Shown here: one piece after another, positions 7,862 through 17,668 of the stretch
Layout: every line of letters begins with the position of its first letter
Numbering within the stretch: the first letter of the stretch is position 1
Notes under the pieces: generated by a model
The model's database searches: none
What the model saw: the letters and a program-made list of their open reading frames with translations, nothing else
What the model was told of the DNA's origin: nothing
Source of the DNA: Alkalibaculum sporogenes
Lineage (GTDB): Bacteria; Bacillota; Clostridia; Eubacteriales; Alkalibacteraceae
Assembly (NCBI RefSeq): GCF_009362815.1
Contig: NZ_WHNX01000006.1
Span: forward strand, 62,001 to 126,000
Length of the DNA: 64,000 nucleotides
Direction of reading: 5' to 3'
Position numbers and translations under genes: made by a program

Positions 7862-10024
7862 TTGTCAATATATCATTTAAGAAGAAAAAAAAGGCTGGTT
7901 TTTGCCTTTTTTGTTTTTTTTATATTTTTTATTGTCATGGCTATTCGACTTACATATATCCAAGCTTTTGATTCAATAAAACTTACCGATGAACAGATAG
8001 ATCAATTAATGGGTGAAATCCCTATAACGGCCACGAGAGGCGACATATACGACAGGAATATGAATATATTGGCGAAAGATGCTTCTGCTAGCAGGATATA
8101 TGTTAGACCTAGAGATCTTGAAAATGCTGAAGAAGTTGCTGACTATTTAAGTAAAATATTAGATCTAGATAGAGATATATTATACGAAAAAATTTCTGAT
8201 ACTTCACAGTGGATAGCACTAGTTGAACGCAAGGTAGATAATGATATAGCATTTGAAATAAGGGATCAAAATTTTAAGGGTGTTGAAATATCTGAGGATA
8301 AAAAACGTTATTATACAAATGGTAACTTTGCTTCGTATATTTTAGGTTTTACAGGTACAGATCATCAAGGTTTATACGGAATAGAAAGTGTTTTTAATAA
8401 TGTGTTGAGTGGAGAAGATGGTGTTCTAGTTTATGAAAAAGATGGTAAAAGTCAAAAAGTACCTTCAGGTTATCAAGTAAGAATTGAACCTGAAGATGGT
8501 GATAATCTAGCACTTACAACAGATAGCGTAATACAGCATTTTTTAGAATCACAAGTTGAAAAGACTGTTAATGATTTAGATGCAAAGCGAGTTATTGCCA
8601 TCGCTATGGATCCTAAAACTGGTGACATCTTGGGAATGAGTAGTAAACCAGATTATAATTTGAATGATCCTAGGACTATTTCTGAAATTTTTGAAACCAA
8701 GTTATCTGATGAATTAAAAGATAAAAATCTTGGTGAAAAGCAATTAGCTATGTGGAGAAATCCGGCAGTTACTCTAAATTATGAACCAGGATCAACATTT
8801 AAAGTAGTTACTGCATCTGCTGTACTCGAAGAGGGAGTAGTAACGCCTGAAACACCATTTTTTGATAAAGGATACATTAATATTGCTGGAGCACAGATTA
8901 AGTGTCATCTTTATCCGAGAAGTCATGGTGCTCAAACCTTTGTAGAAGGTGTTCAACACTCATGTAATCCTGTAATGGTTGAAGCTATCCAGCGACTTGA
9001 TCCGGATGAGTTTTATAAGTATATATATAACTTTGGGTTTGGTGATAAGACAGGTATACAATTAGATGGTGAGCAGTCTGGAATAGTGCCTGCTAATGTT
9101 GAGCAAAATTTGATTAATTATGTTACTAAATCATTTGGTCAAGGAATTTCAGTAACTCCAATACAACTAATTACTGCTTTGTCTGCAGTGGTGAATGATG
9201 GCAAATATATGCAACCTAATATAGTAAAGTATATATTATCAAGCGATAGTAATGAAATCATACAAGAATACAAACCACATCAGATACGTCAAGTGATTTC
9301 GGAAGATACGGCAAGTATTTTGCAAGATACTATGGAAAAAGTAATAAGCGAATCAGATGTATTAAGTAAAATTGCGGAAAAATATAGAGTTGGCGGCAAA
9401 ACAGGAACTGCACAAAAGGTAATAGATGGTAAGTATGCCCAAGGTATTTACATAACTTCTTTTTTCGGATTTGCACCTGTTGAAGATCCCAAAGTTGCAG
9501 TTTTATTTATAATTGATGAACCTAAAGGATATAATGTGACAGGTAGTAATACTGCTGCACCTGCTGCATTAGAATTTATAAACAGTACTCTTGACTATTT
9601 AGATGTACCAAATAATGATAAAGAAAATTTTGGAGACAGTAGTATTGTCCCAGATCTTAGAAGCCAAGATATGACACTCGCACAAGAAGTTTTGGGTTAT
9701 TTGAATCTTAAATATGAAGTTACTAGTGATATAAAGGAAGGATATATAGTTAATCAAGATCCTATGCCTGGGCAACTTATAGATAAAGATACTGTTATAA
9801 AACTTACTTTAGATAAAGAAGCTATTGACACTAGTACAGAACTGGTTAGTGTACCAAATATTATGGATATGACTGTTCAGCAAGCTAATGAAGTACTTAG
9901 AAGACTAGGTTTAGAGCTTACAGTAACAGGTGCAGGTGGAGTATCAACTAAGCAATCACCTTTAGCTGGAGAATTAGTGAAAAAGGGTACAAAAGTAATA
10001 GTTGAATTTAAACCTATAGAATAA
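7862..10024 (+). CDS. Class B penicillin-binding protein, FtsI/SpoVD type with PASTA domains
   Basis: Septal or spore-cortex peptidoglycan transpeptidase. A membrane anchor (about 10-32) is followed by the dimerisation domain and the transpeptidase with SxxK (S311, K314), SCN (S367, N369) and KTGT (K513). Two PASTA domains follow (about 594-655 and 660-720), as in SpoVD and Gram-positive FtsI. TTG at 7862 is preferred because AGGAGGGG precedes it by five bases; an upstream in-frame start would overlap ftsL. Since only one such PBP is here, it could be the vegetative FtsI, SpoVD or both. Confidence 0.93.
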   Translation: MSIYHLRRKKRLVFAFFVFFIFFIVMAIRLTYIQAFDSIKLTDEQIDQLMGEIPITATRGDIYDRNMNILAKDASASRIYVRPRDLENAEEVADYLSKILDLDRDILYEKISDTSQWIALVERKVDNDIAFEIRDQNFKGVEISEDKKRYYTNGNFASYILGFTGTDHQGLYGIESVFNNVLSGEDGVLVYEKDGKSQKVPSGYQVRIEPEDGDNLALTTDSVIQHFLESQVEKTVNDLDAKRVIAIAMDPKTGDILGMSSKPDYNLNDPRTISEIFETKLSDELKDKNLGEKQLAMWRNPAVTLNYEPGSTFKVVTASAVLEEGVVTPETPFFDKGYINIAGAQIKCHLYPRSHGAQTFVEGVQHSCNPVMVEAIQRLDPDEFYKYIYNFGFGDKTGIQLDGEQSGIVPANVEQNLINYVTKSFGQGISVTPIQLITALSAVVNDGKYMQPNIVKYILSSDSNEIIQEYKPHQIRQVISEDTASILQDTMEKVISESDVLSKIAEKYRVGGKTGTAQKVIDGKYAQGIYITSFFGFAPVEDPKVAVLFIIDEPKGYNVTGSNTAAPAALEFINSTLDYLDVPNNDKENFGDSSIVPDLRSQDMTLAQEVLGYLNLKYEVTSDIKEGYIVNQDPMPGQLIDKDTVIKLTLDKEAIDTSTELVSVPNIMDMTVQQANEVLRRLGLELTVTGAGGVSTKQSPLAGELVKKGTKVIVEFKPIE

Positions 10025-10059
10025 CATATTAGCCTTGACAAGAGTCAAGGCTAATATGT
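10024..10059 (+). terminator. perfect 16-bp hairpin between the PBP gene and murE
   Basis: ACATATTAGCCTTGAC, loop AAGA, then the exact complement. No T tract follows, so it may be an mRNA 3' end stabiliser or processing structure rather than a true terminator. It begins at the stop codon of the PBP gene. Confidence 0.55.
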
Positions 10060-10167
10060 GTTAAATACTCTATTTACCTTATAATTCCTCCAAAATAGGT
10101 AATTTAAGTTTGCATATTGAATTTTTTGATATAATATAAGATAATTGATTATTAAGAGGTGAAACAG

Positions 10168-11625
10168 ATGTTTTTGAGGGATTTATTGAGGGGATTAGAT
10201 TATGAATTATTACTTGGAGATATTAATGAAAAGATTAATACAGTGTGTTATGATTCGAGGTTTGTTAAATCAAGTAGTATTTTTGTTGCTATTAAAGGTT
10301 TTAAGGTAGATGGACACATATTTATACCAACTGCAATTTCTAATGGTGCAAAGGTTATAATTGTCGAGGAAGTACCTATAAAATTGATTCAAGGTATTAC
10401 TTATATAAAAACAGATAATACGCGTCTAGCATTGTCAAAAATCGCAAGTAATTATTATGATAACCCATCTCATAAATTAAAAGTTATTGGAATTACTGGT
10501 ACAAATGGAAAAACTAGTACTAGTTTAATTTTGAAAAATATATTGAGTCATTGGGGTAAAAAAGTTGGAGTAATAGGAACAATTGGTGTCTATATAGGAG
10601 AAGAGAAGAGAGAAGCACATCACACAACTCCAGAATCATTAGAGTTACAGGGTATACTACATGAAATGTTAGAAAATGGTGTTGAATATGTAATCATGGA
10701 AGTATCTTCACATTCTTTGCAATTAGATAGAGTGGCTAATACAAGATTTGAACATGTTATTTTTACAAATTTAACTCAAGATCATCTAGATTTTCATGGA
10801 GATATGCAATCTTATTTTAATGAAAAGAAAAAACTCTTTTTTATGTATGAAGGTACAGGAGCAATTAATACAGATGATGAATATGGTAGAGTATTGTATT
10901 CGGAGCTTAATAAAGACGGTAAACCATGTAAAATTTACGGTTTACATGGTAACAAGGACGTATATGCAAAAGATATTTTATATTCTATAGTAGGAGTACA
11001 GTTTACATTAGTAACGTCGAAGTGTGAAGAAAATATTTACTGCCCAATTCCAGGAGAATTTTCAGTGTATAATATATTAAGTGCTATTACAATATCATTA
11101 GAAGAGGGTATAGATATAGAAGACTTAAAAGATTCCCTAAGTAATATGCCAATTATATCAGGTAGAATAGAGAGACTCAATATTAACGCTCCATATGAAG
11201 TTATAATTGATTTTGCTCATACTCCAGACGGTTTAGAAAATGTCCTAAAGACTATTAGAGATCAAGTGAAAGGTAGACTAATAACTGTATTTGGATGTGG
11301 CGGAGATCGTGATAAAGGTAAAAGATCAATTATGGGTAAAATTGCTGGTGAGTTGAGTGAGTTTTGTGTTATAACTACTGATAACCCAAGATCAGAAGAT
11401 CCTCAATGTATAATAGATGATATAGTAATAGGGATAAATACAACAAAGTGTGAATATATTACAATAGTAGATAGATATAAAGCAATAGCCTATGCATTAA
11501 ATATTGCACAAGAAAAGGATGTTGTATTATTAGCAGGCAAGGGTCATGAAACGTATCAAGTGCTACATGATAAGACCATTCCATTTGACGAAAAGACTAT
11601 CGTGAAGGAGATCCTTGAAAAATGA
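10168..11625 (+). CDS. murE: UDP-N-acetylmuramoyl-tripeptide synthetase MurE (meso-diaminopimelate type)
   Basis: Adds the third amino acid to UDP-MurNAc-L-Ala-D-Glu. The Mur-ligase ATP loop GITGTNGKTS lies near 107-116, and DNPR near 405 is the motif that marks meso-diaminopimelate specificity. The start at 10168 (MFLRDLL) is preferred to an upstream GTG that would overlap the AAGAGGTGA ribosome site. It overlaps murF by four bases (ATGA), so the two are translationally coupled. Length 485 is typical. Confidence 0.97.
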   Translation: MFLRDLLRGLDYELLLGDINEKINTVCYDSRFVKSSSIFVAIKGFKVDGHIFIPTAISNGAKVIIVEEVPIKLIQGITYIKTDNTRLALSKIASNYYDNPSHKLKVIGITGTNGKTSTSLILKNILSHWGKKVGVIGTIGVYIGEEKREAHHTTPESLELQGILHEMLENGVEYVIMEVSSHSLQLDRVANTRFEHVIFTNLTQDHLDFHGDMQSYFNEKKKLFFMYEGTGAINTDDEYGRVLYSELNKDGKPCKIYGLHGNKDVYAKDILYSIVGVQFTLVTSKCEENIYCPIPGEFSVYNILSAITISLEEGIDIEDLKDSLSNMPIISGRIERLNINAPYEVIIDFAHTPDGLENVLKTIRDQVKGRLITVFGCGGDRDKGKRSIMGKIAGELSEFCVITTDNPRSEDPQCIIDDIVIGINTTKCEYITIVDRYKAIAYALNIAQEKDVVLLAGKGHETYQVLHDKTIPFDEKTIVKEILEK

Positions 11626-13013
11626 TACCGATAGAAATAAACATTGTTGTTGAAGTTACAAAAGGTAAATTATTCAACAGTAAATACGCTAATATAAATA
11701 AATATAACAAGATAACAAGTGTTTGTATAGATAGTAGATTAGCAAAAAAAGGTTCCCTTTTTATAGCTCTAAAAGGAAAAAATATTGATGGTCATGATTG
11801 TATTGAGGATGCTATAAAACGCGGTGCAGTAGCTATTTTAATAGAAAAAGAAGTGAATATATACACCGATAGAACTATTATTCAAGTAAAAGATAATATT
11901 AAGGCGATTCACGAATTAACTAAGTATTATAGAAGTATGTTAGATATACCAATCTTAGCATTAACAGGTAGTAGCGGAAAAACTACAACTAAGGATATAA
12001 TATACTCTGTACTACAACAAAAGTTTAATGTTCATAGAACAAAGGGCAATCAAAACAATGAACTTGGAGTTCCATTGACCATGTTCCAAATAGAGAAGGA
12101 AACAGAAATAGCAGTTATTGAAATGGGCATGAATCATCAAGGAGAAATAAGTAAATTAGTTCATATGGCGGTTCCAGATATTTCAATAATAACTAACGTT
12201 GGTGTAAGCCATATGGAGCATCTTGGAACTAAAGAAAATATTTTTAAAGCAAAACGTGAAATACTAGAGACTCTGAAAGATTATCAAATAGCTCTAGTCA
12301 ATGGGGACGATGAATACTTAAGCACAATAAGCGACGAAAAATTCAAGGTAGTAAATTTTGGAATTCAAAACTCTGAATCGGATATTTATGCAACAGATAT
12401 AGATTCAGGTACAGAAGGTTTAAAATTTAGAGTACATTATAAAGGAAATAGTGAATACTTTAGCTTTAAGTTTCCAGGTATTCACAATGTGTACAATTGT
12501 ATTACTGCCATATTTTTAGGAAAGTACTACGGATTGACATTTAAGCAGATTCAAGATGGCCTTCAAAATTATAATCCCAGTAATAATCGCATGGATATAA
12601 GATTAGTTAATAATTATACTGTAATTAACGACAGTTATAATGCTAATCCTGATTCTATGAAAGCTGCCCTTAATGTATTAACAGATTATAAATCTAAAGA
12701 CGGCAGAGCAATCGCAGTTATAGGAGATATGCTGGAAATGGGCATAGAATCCGTAAAATATCATCTTGAAGTGGGAGAGTTTTTAGCTTTAAAAGATATA
12801 GATTATCTAGTATCTGTTGGGCAATATGCCAAATATTATATAAGTGGAGCGAAGAACAAAGGTATGGAATCTACCGTACTTACTCATTTTGAAAATAATA
12901 AAATGGCTGCAGATTATTTAAGAAGCCTATTAAAGGCTGACGACGTAATATTAATAAAAGGTTCAAGAGGTATGTCAATGGAAGAAATACTGCACTTACT
13001 CGAGAGGAGTTAA
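11622..13013 (+). CDS. murF: UDP-N-acetylmuramoyl-tripeptide-D-alanyl-D-alanine ligase MurF
   Basis: Adds D-Ala-D-Ala to complete the UDP-MurNAc-pentapeptide. The ATP loop LTGSSGKTTTKD is near residue 114, followed by the Mur-ligase central and C-terminal domains with NDSYNANPDSMKAAL. Length 463 is normal. The start overlaps the murE stop; mraY begins four bases after its stop, showing tight operon packing. Confidence 0.97.
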   Translation: MIPIEINIVVEVTKGKLFNSKYANINKYNKITSVCIDSRLAKKGSLFIALKGKNIDGHDCIEDAIKRGAVAILIEKEVNIYTDRTIIQVKDNIKAIHELTKYYRSMLDIPILALTGSSGKTTTKDIIYSVLQQKFNVHRTKGNQNNELGVPLTMFQIEKETEIAVIEMGMNHQGEISKLVHMAVPDISIITNVGVSHMEHLGTKENIFKAKREILETLKDYQIALVNGDDEYLSTISDEKFKVVNFGIQNSESDIYATDIDSGTEGLKFRVHYKGNSEYFSFKFPGIHNVYNCITAIFLGKYYGLTFKQIQDGLQNYNPSNNRMDIRLVNNYTVINDSYNANPDSMKAALNVLTDYKSKDGRAIAVIGDMLEMGIESVKYHLEVGEFLALKDIDYLVSVGQYAKYYISGAKNKGMESTVLTHFENNKMAADYLRSLLKADDVILIKGSRGMSMEEILHLLERS

Positions 13014-13017
13014 TTTA

Positions 13018-13983
13018 ATGAAATTAGTTATATTATCAACATTTATATCTTTTATAATTATATTTATCATTGGACCTTATTTTATACCGTTTTTACAAAG
13101 ACTTAAATTTGGCCAAAGCATTAGGGAAGAAGGGCCTCAAAGTCACATGGTTAAATCTGGAACTCCTACTATGGGCGGGTTAATGATACTTTTTGCTATA
13201 ATACTCACCAGTTTATTATTTATAACAAATCGAACAGAGTTATTTGTTGCATTAATAGCTACTATAGGATTTGGAATTATAGGATTTATCGACGATTTTA
13301 TCAAAATTATATTAAAAAGAAACTTAGGGCTTAAAGCATATCAAAAATTACTTTTACAATTTGCTATAGCAATTTTTATAGCTGTATATGCTGCAAATCA
13401 TCAAAATATAGGGACAGTATTAGCTGTTCCATTTACTAATATGTTATTGGATATGAATTTTTTATATATACCATTTACTATAATTTTCATAGTAGGGTTT
13501 GTAAATGCAGTAAATTTAACAGATGGACTAGATGGTTTAGCGTCAGGCGCAAGCTTTTTTTCAGCAGTCTTTTTTGTAATCGCTAGTTTATATAATGGAT
13601 ATTACGAGCTAGCGCTATTTGCAGGGAGCTTAGTAGGAGCATGTCTTGGATTTTTAAGGTATAATATTTATCCTGCAAAAGTGTTTATGGGTGATACTGG
13701 GTCTTTAGCTTTAGGCGGAGCACTTATTTCCTTAGCAGTACTGACTAGAATGGAATTGTTTTTTTTCATTGTTGGCGGTTTATTTTTAGTAGAGGCAGCT
13801 TCAGTAATAATCCAAGTCTCTTATTTTAAGATTTCAAAAGGTAAAAGGATCTTTAGAATGACGCCTATACATCACCATTATGAATTAAAGGGGTGGCATG
13901 AAAAAAAAGTTGTGAGAGTTTTTTGGTTAATAGCTTTTTTACTTGCAATTATAGGTTATATAGCGTTAATAATAAATATATAG
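13018..13983 (+). CDS. mraY: Phospho-N-acetylmuramoyl-pentapeptide-transferase MraY
   Basis: Membrane enzyme making lipid I from UDP-MurNAc-pentapeptide and undecaprenyl phosphate. About ten membrane helices are visible. Signature loops are GFIDDFIKI, NLTDGLDGLASG, GDTGSLALGG and the C-terminal IHHHYELKGW. Length 321 is typical. Its stop is directly followed by murD. Confidence 0.98.
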   Translation: MKLVILSTFISFIIIFIIGPYFIPFLQRLKFGQSIREEGPQSHMVKSGTPTMGGLMILFAIILTSLLFITNRTELFVALIATIGFGIIGFIDDFIKIILKRNLGLKAYQKLLLQFAIAIFIAVYAANHQNIGTVLAVPFTNMLLDMNFLYIPFTIIFIVGFVNAVNLTDGLDGLASGASFFSAVFFVIASLYNGYYELALFAGSLVGACLGFLRYNIYPAKVFMGDTGSLALGGALISLAVLTRMELFFFIVGGLFLVEAASVIIQVSYFKISKGKRIFRMTPIHHHYELKGWHEKKVVRVFWLIAFLLAIIGYIALIINI

Positions 13984-13992
13984 GTGATGAAA

Positions 13993-15360
13993 ATGAGAGA
14001 GTATTATTTAATTGTTGGGTGCGCGAGAAGTGGAATTGGAAGTGCTAGATTTTTGTTAAAAAAAGGATACAAGGTGATTCTTTTAGATAGCAAGGACTAT
14101 GATGTAATTTTTAATATTTATCCAGAAATTTCTGTTTTACAAGAAGACCCAAATGTTATATTAGTTTTTGGACAACAACCAGATGAAAGTATTTTGAGTC
14201 AAGTCAAAGAAATAATTTTAAGTCCAGGAGTACCACTAGACATACCTATCTTATCTAAAGCAAGAGATAAAAAAATAAAAATTATAAGTGAAGTAGAATT
14301 AGCATATACCTATAGTGAAACTCCTATTATTGCTATTACTGGTACTAATGGTAAGAGTACTACTACTACACTTGTAGGTGAAATATTTAAAAATAGTGGT
14401 AAAAAGACATATGTAGTTGGAAATATTGGCGAACCAATAATTAATCATGTTGAAGAAGCCTCGAAAAAAGATATTTTCATACTTGAAATTAGTAGTTTTC
14501 AATTAGAAACCGTTGATACTTTTAAACCTAAAATGGGTACAATTATAAATATTACGCCAGATCATTTAGATAGGCATAAGACAATAGAAAACTACTTCGA
14601 TGCTAAACTAAAAATAGTAAAGAATTTACGTAAAGAGGATATTTTTCTTGTAAATCAAGATGATCAACGTATTTTAAATGCTACAATGCAGTATAATTGC
14701 AGTAAAATATACTTTAGTTTAAAACAAAAAGTATCAAAAGGTGCATACTATGAAGATAATATTATTAAAATAGTTGATAATGGTAATGAATACTTTGTTT
14801 GTAAAAGTGATGAATTAAAAATACCAGGGATTCACAATGTTCAGAATGTATTAGTTGCGATAGCATTATCTTATTTTAGTGGCATAGAAATTAAAGTAAT
14901 TAGAGATACACTTCTAAGTTTTGGTGGAGTAATCCATAGATTAGAATATGTTAGAGAATTAGATGGGATTAAATTTATTAACGATTCTAAAGGTACTAAT
15001 ACAGATGCTAGTACTACTGCAATTAGAGCTATTGAAAAACCTATTATACTTATTGCTGGAGGTTACGATAAGAATGTTTCATTTGATGAATGGGTTGATA
15101 GTTTTGAGGGAAAGGTAAAATATCTAATAGTTATAGGTAGTACAGCAGATAAAATAATTGACTGTGCTTATAAGAAAGGTTTTAATCAAGTTGTTAAAAA
15201 GAATACCTTTTATGAAGCTGTATTACAAGCTTATAGTGTAGCTAAGTCAGGAGATACAATATTACTATCGCCTGGTTGTGCAAGCTGGGGTATGTTTGAA
15301 AATTATGAACAAAGAGGTAATATGTTTAAAGAAATAGTCTGTAATCTAGGAGGAAAATAA
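13993..15360 (+). CDS. murD: UDP-N-acetylmuramoylalanine-D-glutamate ligase MurD
   Basis: Adds D-glutamate to UDP-MurNAc-L-Ala. It has an N-terminal Rossmann-type domain (VGCARSGIGSARFL), the ATP loop GTNGKSTTTTL near 117-127 and the C-terminal domain with NDSKGTNTDAST and LLSPGCASWGMFENYEQRG. The ATG at 13993 has AGGTGAT properly spaced; GTG at 13984 and ATG at 13987 are in frame but too close to that site. About 455 residues, normal. It abuts the ftsW/spoVE gene. Confidence 0.96.
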   Translation: MREYYLIVGCARSGIGSARFLLKKGYKVILLDSKDYDVIFNIYPEISVLQEDPNVILVFGQQPDESILSQVKEIILSPGVPLDIPILSKARDKKIKIISEVELAYTYSETPIIAITGTNGKSTTTTLVGEIFKNSGKKTYVVGNIGEPIINHVEEASKKDIFILEISSFQLETVDTFKPKMGTIINITPDHLDRHKTIENYFDAKLKIVKNLRKEDIFLVNQDDQRILNATMQYNCSKIYFSLKQKVSKGAYYEDNIIKIVDNGNEYFVCKSDELKIPGIHNVQNVLVAIALSYFSGIEIKVIRDTLLSFGGVIHRLEYVRELDGIKFINDSKGTNTDASTTAIRAIEKPIILIAGGYDKNVSFDEWVDSFEGKVKYLIVIGSTADKIIDCAYKKGFNQVVKKNTFYEAVLQAYSVAKSGDTILLSPGCASWGMFENYEQRGNMFKEIVCNLGGK

Positions 15361-16479
15361 ATGAGTAAAGAAAATCAAAGTAAAAAAGTACCAAGTGATT
15401 TTCTATTGATTTTTTGTATACTTAGTTTACTCTGTATAGGTGTAATAATGGTGTTTAGTGCAAGTATATACACTTCAGCTGTTAAATATAATGGTGATCA
15501 ATATTTCCTTTTTAAAAAACAACTATTGTTCGCAGGTGTAGGTCTAATTGTAATGATGGTTGTAAGTAAAATAAATTATAAGATTTATCACCGGTACCAC
15601 AAGATAATATTAGCTATATCTATTTTACTATTAATTGCAGTACTCTTCGTTGGACAGGAATTAAATGGAGCACGTAGATGGTTTTCTTTAGGAGGTTTAA
15701 GCTTGCAACCTTCTGAAATCGCTAAATATGGAGTTGTTATTTTCTGTGCTGCTACTCTTTCTAGTATGAAAGATCAAGTACGATCTTTTAGAAAAGGGCT
15801 ATTGCCCTATTTAATTTTAATTGGTGTAGTTTCTGGATTAATATACAAGCAACCTAATTTGAGTACTGCGCTTATTATTGCTGTAATTGTAATTGGTATG
15901 GTATTTGTTGCAGGAGGAAACTTAGGATATATTATGGGTCTTGGTGGTGGTTTAGTTGGAGCTGCTCTCTATGCTATGTTATTTATTGGTTGGAGAAAAG
16001 ATAGAGTAGAATCTTTTTTCGATCCTAGTGCCAATATTACGGGAAGCGGATGGCAAGCAAGACAATCTTTACTTGCATTAGGATCTGGAGGCATATTTGG
16101 CCAAGGACTAGGAAATGGAAAACAAAAGATGTTTTACTTACCAGAACCGCAAAACGACTTCATATTTGCTCATATAGGTGAAGAACTTGGGTTAATCGGC
16201 ACTCTTCTGATTCTGGCTTTATTTCTACTTTTAATTTGGCGTGGATTAAGAATATCATTATATGCTCCTGATACCTTTTCTTCACTGCTGTCATTTGGAG
16301 TTGTTTTAATGGTAGGATTACAAGTGTTAATAAATGTATGTGTTGTAACTCAGATAATACCAGTAACAGGAATTCCATTGCCATTTATTAGTGCTGGAGG
16401 ATCATCACTATTATTTTTAATGGGAGGGATGGGGATTTTGCTGAATATTTCTAAGAGTACACCCATTAATAGGAGGTAG
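15361..16479 (+). CDS. ftsW: SEDS peptidoglycan glycosyltransferase FtsW/SpoVE
   Basis: Lipid II polymerase of the septum; partner of the class B PBP at 7862. Ten membrane helices, the conserved NGARRWFSLGGLSLQPSE near 103-120 and the loop PEPQNDFIFAHIGEELG near 260 with the catalytic aspartate. Length 372 is typical. In Bacillus the gene at this locus (between murD and murG) is spoVE, so it may have a sporulation role; sequence alone does not separate FtsW from SpoVE. Compare the divergent SEDS protein at 61182. Confidence 0.95.
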   Translation: MSKENQSKKVPSDFLLIFCILSLLCIGVIMVFSASIYTSAVKYNGDQYFLFKKQLLFAGVGLIVMMVVSKINYKIYHRYHKIILAISILLLIAVLFVGQELNGARRWFSLGGLSLQPSEIAKYGVVIFCAATLSSMKDQVRSFRKGLLPYLILIGVVSGLIYKQPNLSTALIIAVIVIGMVFVAGGNLGYIMGLGGGLVGAALYAMLFIGWRKDRVESFFDPSANITGSGWQARQSLLALGSGGIFGQGLGNGKQKMFYLPEPQNDFIFAHIGEELGLIGTLLILALFLLLIWRGLRISLYAPDTFSSLLSFGVVLMVGLQVLINVCVVTQIIPVTGIPLPFISAGGSSLLFLMGGMGILLNISKSTPINRR

Positions 16480-16482
16480 ACA

Positions 16483-17589
16483 ATGAGAGTAGTAGTTGCT
16501 GCAGGAGGCACCGGAGGACATATTTATCCAGGTATTGCAATAGCCAAATATATAATAAGTAAGCATCCTGATGCAAATATTATATTTGTAGGTACTGATA
16601 AAGGTTTAGAAAAAGATATAGTACCTAAGGAAGGTTTCGAAATAAAACTAATCAGAGTAAAAGGATTTGAAAGAAGACTAAGTATCGATACTTTACAAAC
16701 TATAAAACAGATGTTTTTAGGATTAAGTGATGCTAAAAAAATAATTAAAGATTTAAAACCAGATATAGTTATAGGGACTGGCGGATATGTCTGTGGACCT
16801 GTACTATTTGCTGCATGGCAAGAGAAAGTACCTACACTAATACATGAACAAAATGCATTTCCAGGAGTTACTAATAAGATACTGTCTAAATTTGTAGACA
16901 AAGTAGCAGTAAGTTTTCCAGAGGCAATCAGTTTTTTTAAAGATAAAAAGAAAGTTATAGTATCTGGAAATCCTATTAGGAATGATTTTAAAGATAATGA
17001 TAGAAAAAGAGCAAGAGAAAAACTTAATATACCATTTGATGCCATTGTAATTGTTGCTACAGGTGGAAGTCAAGGTGCCCTAACTATTAATAAAAGCATG
17101 GTTGAAGTTGTGAAAAAATACAATAATCAAAAAAATGTTTATATTATACATGTTACAGGTAATAATCAATACGAAGATATCATTAAAATGTATAGAGAAC
17201 AAGGTATAATTACTCACAATAATATAAATACTCAAATAATTGCTTATTCATATGATATGCCGAATTTACTTAAAGCCTGTGATTTGATTATATCTAGAGC
17301 AGGAGCTGTTACTGTATCAGAAATTTGTGCTATAGGTCGTGCATCAATTCTAATCCCTTTTCCATTTGCTACAGATAATCATCAAGAGTTTAATGCAAAA
17401 GTAATTACAGATAAAAAAGGTGGAATACTCATTTTAAATAAAGATTTAAATGGATCTACATTAATTGACTCTATATCTGAAATAATTGGAGATAAAGAAA
17501 AACTAATATTGATGGAAAGAATATCTTCTGAACTTGGCATTTTAAATGGAGACGAAACTATATACAATGAAATTAAGAACTTGGTATAA
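16483..17589 (+). CDS. murG: UDP-N-acetylglucosamine-lipid I GlcNAc transferase MurG
   Basis: Peripheral membrane GT-B enzyme converting lipid I to lipid II. The first glycine loop GGTGGHIYPGIAIA is at residues 8-21, a second loop GGSQGALTIN is near 192, and the donor-binding ISRAGAVTVSEI is near 268. Length 368 is normal. It starts three bases after ftsW/spoVE with a TAGGAGG site inside the previous gene's end. Confidence 0.98.
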   Translation: MRVVVAAGGTGGHIYPGIAIAKYIISKHPDANIIFVGTDKGLEKDIVPKEGFEIKLIRVKGFERRLSIDTLQTIKQMFLGLSDAKKIIKDLKPDIVIGTGGYVCGPVLFAAWQEKVPTLIHEQNAFPGVTNKILSKFVDKVAVSFPEAISFFKDKKKVIVSGNPIRNDFKDNDRKRAREKLNIPFDAIVIVATGGSQGALTINKSMVEVVKKYNNQKNVYIIHVTGNNQYEDIIKMYREQGIITHNNINTQIIAYSYDMPNLLKACDLIISRAGAVTVSEICAIGRASILIPFPFATDNHQEFNAKVITDKKGGILILNKDLNGSTLIDSISEIIGDKEKLILMERISSELGILNGDETIYNEIKNLV

Positions 17590-17668
17590 ATGTATTTGTA
17601 ACATCTTTTCTTCTCTAGGAATATGATAAAGTAGATTATCCCTTATATTTCTGGAGGTGTTTTTTTAA

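Noticed and set aside
16524-17045. Long minus-strand open frame (173 codons) opposite murG
   Set aside because: Antisense shadow of a well-conserved gene, no ribosome site, no recognisable domain.
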